A model generated the notes under the pieces. The model did not search any database, was not told where the DNA came from, and saw only the letters and a program-made list of their open reading frames with translations. A program made the translations under genes and the position numbers. From Sphingomonas sp. Leaf10 (lineage in GTDB: Bacteria; Pseudomonadota; Alphaproteobacteria; Sphingomonadales; Sphingomonadaceae), in assembly GCF_001421245.1 (NCBI RefSeq), contig NZ_LMKE01000023.1, forward strand, positions 34,482 through 98,481: a stretch of DNA of 64,000 nt, written 5' to 3'. Positions 26,181 through 34,747 of the stretch are shown one piece after another (positions within the stretch are counted from its first letter, which is position 1; every line of letters begins with the position of its first letter).

Positions 26181-27197
26181 TTGCAGACCATCAAGGACGT
26201 TGCAGCGCGTGCCGGCGTGTCCGACCGCACGGTATCGCGGGTGGTGAACGGCGAACCCAACATCAGCGGCAAGACGCGCGCGCGGGTGATGGAGGCGATC
26301 GACGCGCTGAACTACATCCCCAACCTTGCCGCGCGCATGGTGCGGACCAACCGGTCGGGGGTCATCGGCCTCATCACCGACGTCGTGTCCACCACGCCCA
26401 ATTCGGTCGAGATCATTCGCGGGGTGCAGGACCGGATATCACGCGCGAGTCAGAGCCTGCTGATCGCGAACACGTCTGGGTCTCCGGAGGACGAAGCGAA
26501 GGTCTGGCGGACGTTCCAGGAACACCGGATCGACGGCGTCCTCTATGCCACCATGTATCATCATGCGACGCCGTTCGACCCGGAAGCGCACCGCATCCCG
26601 ACCGTGCTGGTCAATTGCTTCGCCGCCGGGCGCGACGACATCGCCGCCGTCGTCCCCGATGATCTCGACGGGGGGTATCGCGCCGCGCGCCATGCGATCG
26701 ATCAGGGGCACCAGCGGATCGCCTTCGTGACGCTGAACCCGATCATCCTCGCTGCCGAACTGCGGCGGCAGGGGTTCGACCGGGCACTGGCGGAAGCGGG
26801 CATCACCCCGCGCCCCGACTGGATCCGGCCGGGAATCGCCGGACCTCTGGACGCCGAGGAGATGCGAGCCTTCGCCGTTGCCCACGAACTGCTGTCGGCG
26901 CCGGCGGCGGACCGGCCGACCATCCTGCTCGCCGGCAACGACGAGATCGCCATGCAGTGCCTGTTCGCCGCCGCCAAGCTCGGCCTGACGGTGCCGGACG
27001 AAGTGGCGGTCATCGGCTTCGACGATTTCCGCCTGATCTCCGAACGGGTGGTCCCGCCACTGACGACGGTCGCCCTGCCCTATTACGACATCGGCACCCG
27101 CGCCGCCGACAAGCTGTTCGCGATGCTGGCCGGAGAGGACGAACAGCCGCTGATCGAACGGCTGCCGTGCCCGTTGGTCCGGCGCGGATCCGCCTGA
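26181..27197 (+). CDS. LacI family transcriptional regulator of the fructan regulon
   Basis: The 338-aa protein begins TIKDVAARAGVSDRTVSRVVNG after a TTG start at 26181, with GGAGGG nine bases upstream. That is the canonical helix-turn-helix plus hinge helix (LNYIPNLAARMVR) of LacI proteins. The rest is a periplasmic-binding-protein fold for an effector. The TTG start probably keeps protein level low. The gene is divergent from the TBDR operon, with two operators between them. The likely effector is sucrose, fructose or a phosphorylated sugar; none can be read from the sequence. Confidence 0.94.
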   Translation: MQTIKDVAARAGVSDRTVSRVVNGEPNISGKTRARVMEAIDALNYIPNLAARMVRTNRSGVIGLITDVVSTTPNSVEIIRGVQDRISRASQSLLIANTSGSPEDEAKVWRTFQEHRIDGVLYATMYHHATPFDPEAHRIPTVLVNCFAAGRDDIAAVVPDDLDGGYRAARHAIDQGHQRIAFVTLNPIILAAELRRQGFDRALAEAGITPRPDWIRPGIAGPLDAEEMRAFAVAHELLSAPAADRPTILLAGNDEIAMQCLFAAAKLGLTVPDEVAVIGFDDFRLISERVVPPLTTVALPYYDIGTRAADKLFAMLAGEDEQPLIERLPCPLVRRGSA

Positions 27198-27213
27198 CCG
27201 TACCACCGCACGC

Positions 27214-29427
27214 TCACCGGATCGGCGCGGCGTTCATCCGCCATGCCTTCACCTGCGCCGTCACCGGCGCGGTTGCGGTCACGCCGAACCGGCTCGCATC
27301 CGCCAGCGACGGATAGGTCCGAAAGGAAAACGCCGCCGCGTCGTTGACGAACACGTCGACGACCGAGTGGTCGACGAACACATGGAACCGGCGCGGCTCG
27401 CCGAAGGCCGCAACGTCGTAGGCACCGCGCAGCAGTTGCGGCCCTTCCTGATCGCCGCCCAGCGTCGATTGCCGTTTGTCGAGCACGATCTCCCTAGTGG
27501 CGGGATCGTACAGGATGCGGGTCGCCTCGCGCCCATCGGCCGATCGCGCGATGGTCAGGCCGAAGCGCCCCGCCGGCGACGGTCCCTCGAACGTTGCGTC
27601 GATCTCGACCGCGCGGCCGAGGTCGCCGACGGCCACGTCGCCCGCCCCACTCACGCGCGTCGCGATCGCCGTCGCGGGGTCGCGCAGCGCCGCGAGCGCC
27701 GGAACCGGCGACTGGCCGAGCGTCCGACCGTCGGGCAGCAACCGCCACAGGCGCGGCAGGCTGAACGTATGCGCCCATCCGGCGCGAAGCTGCGCCTGGG
27801 GCGCGCGGCGTTCGTCGACGATGCCGACCGCGGTGATCCGGCCATCCTTGTCGCGTTCGATCGTTGGGCTGAGGTGCCCCGGCAGCACGTCGAGCACTCG
27901 AGGCTTCGGATCGAGCGGTCGGAACGTCTTGCCGTTCCAGGTTCCCACCCAATAGACTCCGCGCGTTGCGGGCGTTGTATATTTGCCGACCGCGCCGCCG
28001 ATCGGATTGGCAACGAGGATGTACCGGTCGGCCGCGATCTTTTCGAACACCGGCATCTCCCAGATGTCCGATCCGACGTCCATTTTCGCGAACGGGGCGA
28101 ATGCGGGCTGCCGCTTCCAGCAGGCACGGTCGGCAAGATTGTCGCAACGATAATAGGCAAGCCCGCCCGAACCGCCGAGCGCCGCGCCGACGATCATGTG
28201 CGCCGTCGTCCCTTCAAACCAAACATAGGGATCGCGGAAGTCGGCCACCCCGGTCCGGTCGAGCAGCGGGCCGACCTTCTTCCAGCGGATCAGATCGGGA
28301 TCTTCGCTGATCGCCATCGATATGCCGGGATTGAAGAGGTTGGGACTGTAATTGACGCTGGTGTAGAAGGCGAGGCCGAGCCCGCCGGGACCGTTGACGA
28401 CGTCGCCGGACCAGATACCCTTCATGTCGAACCCGAACGTCGGCGTCTGAAGTTCGGGATAGAGCGCGATCGGCAGATCGGTCCAGTGAACCAGATCGTC
28501 GCTTTTGAGATGCCCCCACGCCATCATCGTCTTGAACGGACCGTTGGGCGTCCGCTGATAAAACATGTGCCACGTATCGCCGCGCCGGACGAGACCGTGA
28601 GGTTCGTTGGTCCAGTTCGCTTGTGGCATCGCATGATAGGACGGCCGTTGCAGGTCGCTGGCGAAACGCGACGTGGGAACCCTCAGCGACTCCGCTGCCG
28701 ACGGCAACGGCCCCCGGCGCGCCGGGCCGGCATCGATCGCGACGGCATCGTCGAATACGCGGACCTCGTCATAGGCGGCGTTCAAGCCGTTGATGTTGAA
28801 GACGAGTAGCGGTGCCGCACGAAAACTGTGCGCGATCTGGAAAACGGTGTTTGCCGGCCGGAAGCGGGCCGGCCGTCTACCCGGACTGCGCGCAATCTCC
28901 CTGCCGTCGAGATACAGCGAAGCCTGCCCGCTAGCGGGGTCGTAGGATGCTGAAACACGCGTCCAGCCATAGAGCGGAAACCGCGAGGGCGCGACAACCT
29001 CGACCATGCCGTTGTCGGTAGCGACCTTCATCCCCCAGCGTCCGAATGGATCGATGAACAGATCGAAGCCACGGCCCTTCGACGCCTGTTGCGCGATCGA
29101 GGCAGGGATCTGTTCGTCTACCGGTTTCTCATCACCCGAGGGATAGCTTTCCAGCACCATCCATGCATCGAACGTGAATCCGCGCTCGGCGGACAACGGG
29201 AGCGGTGCCGACACCCGGCTTGAGAAACCGTCGCTACGCCACGCCCTACCGGTGACGCCGGGTACGAAATCCGGTGCGGGAAACTGCGTTTCAAAAATCG
29301 GACCGGCCTCCCCCTTTTCGAACGTCCAGTGAATCGACGGCCGGGGTTGTTGTGCAAGCGCCGTTGCGCCCCCAAGCGCCAACGTCACACCGGTCGCGAA
29401 CCAGCGACAGCCGTCAGTTGGAAACAT
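27214..29427 (-). CDS. Secreted GH32 beta-fructosidase with N-terminal LamG domain (737 aa)
   Basis: After the signal peptide (RWFATGVTLALGGATALAQ) there is a LamG/concanavalin-type domain (about residues 30-225; GFTFDAWMVLESYPSG and YDPASGQASLYLDGREIA), which may bind sugars. The GH32 propeller starts near residue 262, with the C-terminal beta-sandwich from about residue 590. Motifs are FRDP and WEMPVFEK. The nucleophile motif, normally NDPNG, reads NEPHG, so the catalytic aspartate is replaced by glutamate. It should be periplasmic or surface-exposed and act on fructans before import. ATG at 29427 is preceded by GAGAGGCAAAGG. The gene converges on lacI and has its own operator. Confidence 0.9.
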   Translation of the reverse strand: MFPTDGCRWFATGVTLALGGATALAQQPRPSIHWTFEKGEAGPIFETQFPAPDFVPGVTGRAWRSDGFSSRVSAPLPLSAERGFTFDAWMVLESYPSGDEKPVDEQIPASIAQQASKGRGFDLFIDPFGRWGMKVATDNGMVEVVAPSRFPLYGWTRVSASYDPASGQASLYLDGREIARSPGRRPARFRPANTVFQIAHSFRAAPLLVFNINGLNAAYDEVRVFDDAVAIDAGPARRGPLPSAAESLRVPTSRFASDLQRPSYHAMPQANWTNEPHGLVRRGDTWHMFYQRTPNGPFKTMMAWGHLKSDDLVHWTDLPIALYPELQTPTFGFDMKGIWSGDVVNGPGGLGLAFYTSVNYSPNLFNPGISMAISEDPDLIRWKKVGPLLDRTGVADFRDPYVWFEGTTAHMIVGAALGGSGGLAYYRCDNLADRACWKRQPAFAPFAKMDVGSDIWEMPVFEKIAADRYILVANPIGGAVGKYTTPATRGVYWVGTWNGKTFRPLDPKPRVLDVLPGHLSPTIERDKDGRITAVGIVDERRAPQAQLRAGWAHTFSLPRLWRLLPDGRTLGQSPVPALAALRDPATAIATRVSGAGDVAVGDLGRAVEIDATFEGPSPAGRFGLTIARSADGREATRILYDPATREIVLDKRQSTLGGDQEGPQLLRGAYDVAAFGEPRRFHVFVDHSVVDVFVNDAAAFSFRTYPSLADASRFGVTATAPVTAQVKAWRMNAAPIR

Positions 29428-29506
29428 CGCCTTTGCCTCTCCGAATGTTGTTTTTTGTCGTTTCCCGCTTCTAATCGGACTGCTGGAGTTACCGGTCAAC
29501 GAAAAA

Positions 29507-29520
29507 TGTCGACGTCGACA
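29507..29520. promoter_or_regulatory. LacI-type operator upstream of LamG-GH32
   Basis: The same 14-bp palindrome TGTCGACGTCGACA as at 26106-26119 lies 80 bases upstream of the LamG-GH32 start. It is flanked by A-rich DNA on one side. It ties this gene to the regulator 2.3 kb away and so to the TBDR operon. Confidence 0.85.
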
Positions 29521-29616
29521 ACCGTTTCCATCGCCATCTTCGTGATTGCGTCTGATTTGAAAACTGTCGGCGTACAGTACGCGTGGCTTGACGGCCGCAG
29601 ATTATGCGGCTCGCGG

Positions 29617-29790
29617 GTTCGGCTGATCTGTCAAGGGTTTCCAGTTCCAAGGCATGAGTTCGTCCCAGCGCTTGGCAGGCTAGTCGCCCGCGACCTTGGC
29701 GATGGCGCCGGCGATATAGGTCGGTGGATCGACACTATTGGTCTTGCAGGTCTGAATGACGGTGTAGATGCCGGCGTAACCGCAAAGCCG
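29617..29790 (-). pseudogene. IS66 family TnpC tail remnant
   Basis: On the minus strand the frame reads YTVIQTCKTNSVDPPTYIAG, then AIAKVAGD, a stop codon, and PAKRWDELMPWNWKPL. This is the end of IS66 TnpC (typically I-x-T-C-K-x-N-x-VDP ... LLPWNW), with one nonsense codon. The rest of TnpC is missing and the fragment abuts the end of the IS481 element. Confidence 0.75.
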
Positions 29791-30819
29791 TGCTAGGTGT
29801 TCAGTCCCGGCATCTGGTGGATCGGGTTGACGATGAACCGGTCTGGCTCTGACGTCCAGATCTTGGCGATGTATTCGTAGGGTGTGAGCCCGTTGAGCGT
29901 CTTCAGCCGACGAGCGAAGTTATAGGCGGCCATGAAGTCGGCGAGGTGCGTCCGAAGCTGTTCGTGGGTTTCGTAGTGGAAGCGCTTGACGGTCGCCTCC
30001 TTGAGGGTGTGGTTCATCCGTTCGACCTGCCCATTGGTCCACGGATGGTTCGGCTTGGTGAGCCGGTGTTCGATGTCGTTTGCCTCGCAGATCATGTCGA
30101 AGCGCATCTGGCGCGACCAGGCGGTGTTGCGGTTGCGGGGCTGCTCGGCGAACTGGATGCCGTTATCGGTCAGGATCGTGTGTATCCGGTACGGCACGGC
30201 CTTCAGCAGGTGTTCGAGGAACTCCCATGCTGTGCGCCTATCGGCCTTGTCGACCAGCTGGGTGACTGCGAACTTGCTGGTGCGGTCAATGCCGACGAAC
30301 AGATAGAGCTTGCCTTCGGCAGTCTGCTACCCAAGGCAATATCGATGTGGAAGAAGCCAATGGGGTAGCGCTCGCAGCGCTGCCGCTTCGGCTTGTCGCC
30401 CTCAACATCTGTTAGGCGGGAGATCCCATTCCGCTGCAGACATCGGTGCAGTGCTGACCGGGTCAGGTGCGGGACTGACGGCTGCAGCGCGTAGAGGTAG
30501 TCGTCGAGCGGCAGCAGCGTGTGCCGCCGGCTGCCACAATCATCGCCTCCTCCGCCTCGGACAAGGTCGTTGAATGAGCGGCCTTCGGCCCGGTCTTCAT
30601 ATCCTCAACAGTTGCTCGCTTTCGCCACTTCGCCACCGTCTTCGGGTTGATCCCGAGTTCCCGGCTCAGCGTCGCGAGCGAAGCTTGCGACATGCTGTAT
30701 TGCTGCTCGGACGGCGTGCGTGGTCGTGGCGCACCCATGACGAACCTGTCCCATACGGTCTCCTTCCATTCCAACGAAAGGATCACACCATCAAACCGTG
30801 GGATCAAACACCTAGGACA
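29791..30819 (-). mobile_element. IS481 family insertion sequence, degraded
   Basis: The element is about 1,029 bases. Its ends are inverted repeats: TGCTAGGTGTTCAGTCC at 29791 and, on the other strand, TGTCCTAGGTGTTTGATCC ending at 30819. These match at most positions. One transposase gene on the minus strand fills it but is frameshifted twice. No clear target duplication is visible. Confidence 0.8.
29793..30750 (-). pseudogene. IS481 transposase, two frameshifts
   Basis: The gene starts about MGAPRPRTPSEQQ. The helix-turn-helix LSRELGINPKTVAKWRKR is intact. A one-base loss near 30535 breaks the frame before RRHTLLPLDDYLYALQ. A second break near 30335 precedes TAEGKLYLFVGIDRTSKFA. The last part (LTDNGIQFAEQPRN through NHPWTNGQVERMN) carries the DDE motif region and ends at 29793. 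The order matches a full-length IS481 transposase, but no intact protein can be made. Confidence 0.85.
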
Positions 30820-31540
30820 CGGGCCTGTATCTTTGGGCATTAGAGGGGTGAGATTTGAACGTCCACGTTGTTAGCTATCGTGAGGTGCTGGATCAGGCGT
30901 ACGGGCTCGTCCTCACCGCTAATTCGATCGAAAAGCGTGCGGTCGACGCCGTGTTGGGCAAAACAGCCGCTGCCGAGGTCCAGCGTCGCTGTCAGGGTTC
31001 GAAGCTCGGCTTTGTGGAGCCCCACATTCTGCTCCATCTGACAGGCGTGCCGGCGGAACCGACGAAGATGCTGTCGGCCGACTGGTGCGGCATATGTTCT
31101 CTGCGCCAATGCCGCGCCCCTCTTTCGTGGGGCTTGTGGGCACCGGGTGGGGCAACCCCGCGGAAGTAACCCCGCGGAAGTGGCGATCAGGGACGTGATG
31201 CTCGCAAACGAGGTCTATTCACTTACTTATCGCCGCGCGACGCCGAACGGGCCGTCGTACGTGCGCTCGCAATCCCGAAACGTGCTCAGGATGTGGGGTT
31301 GCTGTCGCGGCGCAATCGGCCGTTAGCCTCGCGTTGGACCGGATGAAGCGGGTACGTCGACCGTTAGAACGCCGTCGAGCTCGGGCAGCTAGACTGACGA
31401 CATCGGCCCCAGAGTGTCCGCCGCTTGAGCAAAACCGGACGGACAGGGGCGAAGCGTCCGATACCTGTTGGGCTGGATCATCTCAAAGGCACGTACGGGC
31501 GATTCATGATCGATCACGGAACTCACCCGTAAGGTTGGTG
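30820..31540. other. Intergenic remnant DNA, no supported gene
   Basis: The stretch between the IS481 end and the TBDR terminator has several open frames on both strands (for example 30855-31169), but none shows a motif, good start or ribosome site. The segment 31190-31330 reads like eroded coding DNA (NEVYSLTYRRATPNGPSYVR in one plus frame) without a family I recognise. I call it decayed insertion or gene debris. Confidence 0.5.
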
Positions 31541-31544
31541 ACGA

Positions 31545-31600
31545 AGAAAATGACCGCCCGCTAGGGCGGCCGAGTTTGTGTGGAAGGGAGAGCATCCACA
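31545..31600 (-). terminator. Terminator behind the second TBDR
   Basis: Reading the minus strand after the TGA at 31607, a GTGTGGA...TCCACAC hairpin is followed by GCCGCCC-TAGC-GGGCGGT and then ATTTTCTT. The second stem with the T-rich run fits a factor-independent terminator. The T-run is short, so strength is uncertain. Confidence 0.55.
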
Positions 31601-31606
31601 CGTTAT

Positions 31607-34456
31607 TCAGAACGCGTAGCGGGCACCGAGCAGGAGCTGCCGTCCGCTGTGCGTGCGGACGTTAAGCCGGTTGCTTTCGTCCACGAACTGGTCGTTGAAC
31701 GTATCGGTGATGTTGATCGCCTCCAGGCTGAGCTTGAACGCGTCAGTGACGTTGAACGACATCTGGGCATCGAAATTGGTCGTGGCGCTGGTACCGTTGT
31801 AGCTGTTACCTTCAGTCCCAGGCACCGCCGTCAGATAGCGCGAACGATAGGCGACCGAGCCGCGGACCGAGAAGCGAGGGGTTTCGAAATAGACGGTCCC
31901 GTTGGCAGCGTGTTTGGATAGGCCGATCAGCGGCTGGGTGACGCTGCCCATGCCGGTCAGGTAGCTGATGTTCGAATCTACATAGGTGTAGTTCGCCAAC
32001 ACGCCGAAATTCTGGAGGAACCCCGGCAGGAAGGTCAGCGGCTGCTGCACGTTGACCTCGAACCCCTTCAGCTTGCCGCCATCCGAATTGACCGGGCGGC
32101 TGACGATGAACACGTCGGTAGGCAGCGCCGAGGTGCCGGCGAGGATCGAGGTCGGCAGTCCCAGTTCGCTGAACGGAACGTCGACGCTCAGCGTCTGGAC
32201 GAAGGTGCTGATGTCCTTGTGAAAGAACGAGGCGGCGTAAAGCGCGCCGCGCGTCGGATACCATTCGATCGCGACGTCGACGTTGGTCGATTCGGTCGGC
32301 TTCAGGTCCGGGTTGCCGCTGGAGAAGCCGCGATTGCCGCCCGAGATCGAGACGTTGCCGCCGGGCGACAGCGATCCGATGCCGGCACGGGCGATGGTCT
32401 TGGCGGCGCCGAGGCGGAACAGCAGCGTGTCGGTGATGTCCCACACGATGTTGCCGGAGGGCAGCCAGTTCTCGTAGTCGCGTTCGGCGGTGACGAGATC
32501 GAAGGCGGTCCCGCGGCTGGCGTAGCCGGTCGAGCGCTGATCGGTGCGGACATAGCGCACGCCCACGTCACCGCGGACCGGCAGGCCGGCGTCGGCAAGA
32601 TTGAACTCGCCCATCGCCCAGAGTCCGGTGTCCTCTTCGCGGACGGTGGTGTATGATCCGCGTGCCGACGTCGCTTCCACGCCGCCGGTTGCGTAGAGCG
32701 GATTCGAATATAGCCCGTAGAGCTGCTCGAATGCCGCAAGGTCGGGCACGATCCAGCCGCCGGGCGTACCGGCGGGTACGTCGATCCCCTTGCCGAACCC
32801 GTCGTACAGGCGGGTGCCGGCGGCGATCTGCGCCGGGGTCAGCGTCTGGACGACGCTCTCGCCCGACGTCCGGCGGCGTTCGGTCGAGTCATAGTCGAAC
32901 CGTCGCCAGTCCGCGCCGACCTTCAGCTTGACGGCGTCGGTCGCCTTCCATTCGAGGAAGCCCTTGGCGTTCAGGAAGCTGTTGGTGACGGTCTGCGGAC
33001 GGATGCGGACTTCCGACGTGCCGTTGGTGAAGGCGAAGGTTGCGGGATTGGCGATGTCGACGCCGGGCCGGATCGTCGGGAAGCGGGTCGAGAAGTCGTA
33101 GAAGAACCCCTGCGTATTCGCGGCATCCAGCGTCACCGTCGTCTGGATCGGGTTGCGGAAGTCGGACAGCGCATAGCCGACCACGCCGCCGACCTTCACC
33201 CGATCACCCAGATCCTGCGCCAGCGTGCCCGTCACCTGATAGAAATCGGTGGTCAGCTTGTCGAAGCGTGCCTGGGTGCGCAGGTCGACGTTGTCGAACG
33301 TGCCCGACACGATGTTGTTGTTCTCGTCCACCACGCCCGAACGGATGATCGTCTGCGGCTTGCCGGTGCCCGAGCGGCTGAAGCCGATCGCCTGGAACTG
33401 AGCCTCGGTGCGCGTGCCGTCGAGCCGCGAATAGAGGCCGTCGATCGTCAGCAGCGTCGCGTCGGTCGGCTGGAATTGCAGCGACAGCGCCGCGCCCAGC
33501 CGTTCCTGTTCGATGTCGTAGCTTACGAGGCCCGGGATGCGCGGGTGGAACAACGCGGTGTCGGGGTTGGCGTCGTTGATCTGCGCGATCGTCTTGCCGG
33601 CGATCGTGGAGCGGGGATCGAAGCCGCCGTTGAACCCGCCATAGGTCCAGCGCGTGATGTTCGCCCCCTCCTCGCGCAGCTTGCGCTGTTCGTAGGCGAT
33701 CGACAGCAGGACGCCGAACCGTCCGTCGGACGAGGTGGTGGTGAGCAGCGTCGAGACGCGCGGCGTCACCTTTTCCGACAGGTCGTTGTAGCTGGCCTGC
33801 GCCGATACGACGGCGGTCGCTTCCTTGAAGTCGAACGGACGGGCGGTCTGAAGGTCGACCGTGGCGCCGAGCGACCCTTCCTCGACATCGGCGGTCGCGG
33901 TCTTGCGGACCGCGAGGCTGTTGAACAGGTCGGAGGAAAAAATGTTGAAATCGAACCCGCGCCCCCGGTTCACGCCGCCCGAATTGTCGGTGCCGCCGGT
34001 GGTGCCGATCGCCTCCATGCCGTTGATCCGCACGCGGGTATATTCTGGGCCAAGTCCGCGCACGGAGATGTTGCGCCCCTCCCCGTTCACACGGCTGATC
34101 GCGACGCCCGGAATGCGTTGCAGCGATTCGGCGAGGTTCAGATCGGGAAATTCGGCGATGTCCTCCGCCTTGATCGCGTCGATCGCCGAGGTGCTGTTGC
34201 GCTTGATGTTGATAGCGCTGGTCAGGCTTTCGCGAAATCCGGTGACGACGATCTCCGCCTCGGCGGCGTCGGTCACGTCGGCTTCGGCCGGAACCGCAGG
34301 GGATTGCGGTGGCGTGACGGTATCGCCCTGCTGCCCCGGTGCGCGTGCAGCCTTCTCGACATTGGTTTCGGGCATGCCTTGCGCCGATGCGATCCCCGGC
34401 ACGACGATCGCGCTGGTAACGATAAGCAGATGGCGAAGATTCGTGATGCCGGCCAT
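31607..34456 (-). CDS. TonB-dependent receptor of the sugar-acid locus (949 aa)
   Basis: A signal peptide (LRHLLIVTSAIVVPGIASA) is followed by a TonB-box-like EIVVTGFRESLTSAINIKR, then plug motifs AIKAEDIAEFPDLNLAESLQR and ISVRGLGPEYTRVRINGME. These define the sphingomonad/caulobacter subgroup used for plant sugars. The barrel ends GRQLLLGARYAF. It is divergent from the MFS gene, 290 bases away, and precedes the terminator, so it is probably monocistronic. The neighbouring MFS, esterase and KdgD-type dehydratase suggest a uronic- or aldaric-acid containing ligand, but receptor specificity cannot be read directly. Confidence 0.92.
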   Translation of the reverse strand: MAGITNLRHLLIVTSAIVVPGIASAQGMPETNVEKAARAPGQQGDTVTPPQSPAVPAEADVTDAAEAEIVVTGFRESLTSAINIKRNSTSAIDAIKAEDIAEFPDLNLAESLQRIPGVAISRVNGEGRNISVRGLGPEYTRVRINGMEAIGTTGGTDNSGGVNRGRGFDFNIFSSDLFNSLAVRKTATADVEEGSLGATVDLQTARPFDFKEATAVVSAQASYNDLSEKVTPRVSTLLTTTSSDGRFGVLLSIAYEQRKLREEGANITRWTYGGFNGGFDPRSTIAGKTIAQINDANPDTALFHPRIPGLVSYDIEQERLGAALSLQFQPTDATLLTIDGLYSRLDGTRTEAQFQAIGFSRSGTGKPQTIIRSGVVDENNNIVSGTFDNVDLRTQARFDKLTTDFYQVTGTLAQDLGDRVKVGGVVGYALSDFRNPIQTTVTLDAANTQGFFYDFSTRFPTIRPGVDIANPATFAFTNGTSEVRIRPQTVTNSFLNAKGFLEWKATDAVKLKVGADWRRFDYDSTERRRTSGESVVQTLTPAQIAAGTRLYDGFGKGIDVPAGTPGGWIVPDLAAFEQLYGLYSNPLYATGGVEATSARGSYTTVREEDTGLWAMGEFNLADAGLPVRGDVGVRYVRTDQRSTGYASRGTAFDLVTAERDYENWLPSGNIVWDITDTLLFRLGAAKTIARAGIGSLSPGGNVSISGGNRGFSSGNPDLKPTESTNVDVAIEWYPTRGALYAASFFHKDISTFVQTLSVDVPFSELGLPTSILAGTSALPTDVFIVSRPVNSDGGKLKGFEVNVQQPLTFLPGFLQNFGVLANYTYVDSNISYLTGMGSVTQPLIGLSKHAANGTVYFETPRFSVRGSVAYRSRYLTAVPGTEGNSYNGTSATTNFDAQMSFNVTDAFKLSLEAINITDTFNDQFVDESNRLNVRTHSGRQLLLGARYAF

Positions 34457-34604
34457 GGATCATCCCCTATGTTCTCCGGCCCGTTGCAGGCCGGCCCCGG
34501 CGTCTGCGGCCGGTTCATCCTGATGCTTGCCTATCCGCTGCGAACCGTCCGACGCCAATTCCGATTCCGCATCGATCATTGCGCCGATCGCACCATCCGG
34601 CGGT

Positions 34605-34626
34605 GTCGACCGGGCCAAAGGTCGAC
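34605..34626. promoter_or_regulatory. Inverted repeat in the divergent TBDR/MFS promoter region
   Basis: GTCGACC at 34605-34611 and GGTCGAC at 34620-34626 are perfect inverted copies separated by eight bases. It lies midway between the TBDR start and the MFS start. It differs from the LacI palindrome at 26106 in spacing, so another regulator is expected; the LysR protein encoded at 39507-40394 is a candidate. Confidence 0.45.
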
Positions 34627-34747
34627 GATCAAGCCGAAACATGGCTGGATCATGCGCCTTTTTGGCTTGGACCCGGCCTGCGCCTGCCACTAGCGTCGCC
34701 GGACGTCAGAATGGCCGGACACGCATCCGGCGGACATGGGAGGATGT

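Noticed and set aside
30855..31169. 104-aa plus-strand frame beside the IS481 end
   Set aside because: No ribosome site, domain or conserved pattern; probably chance or debris.
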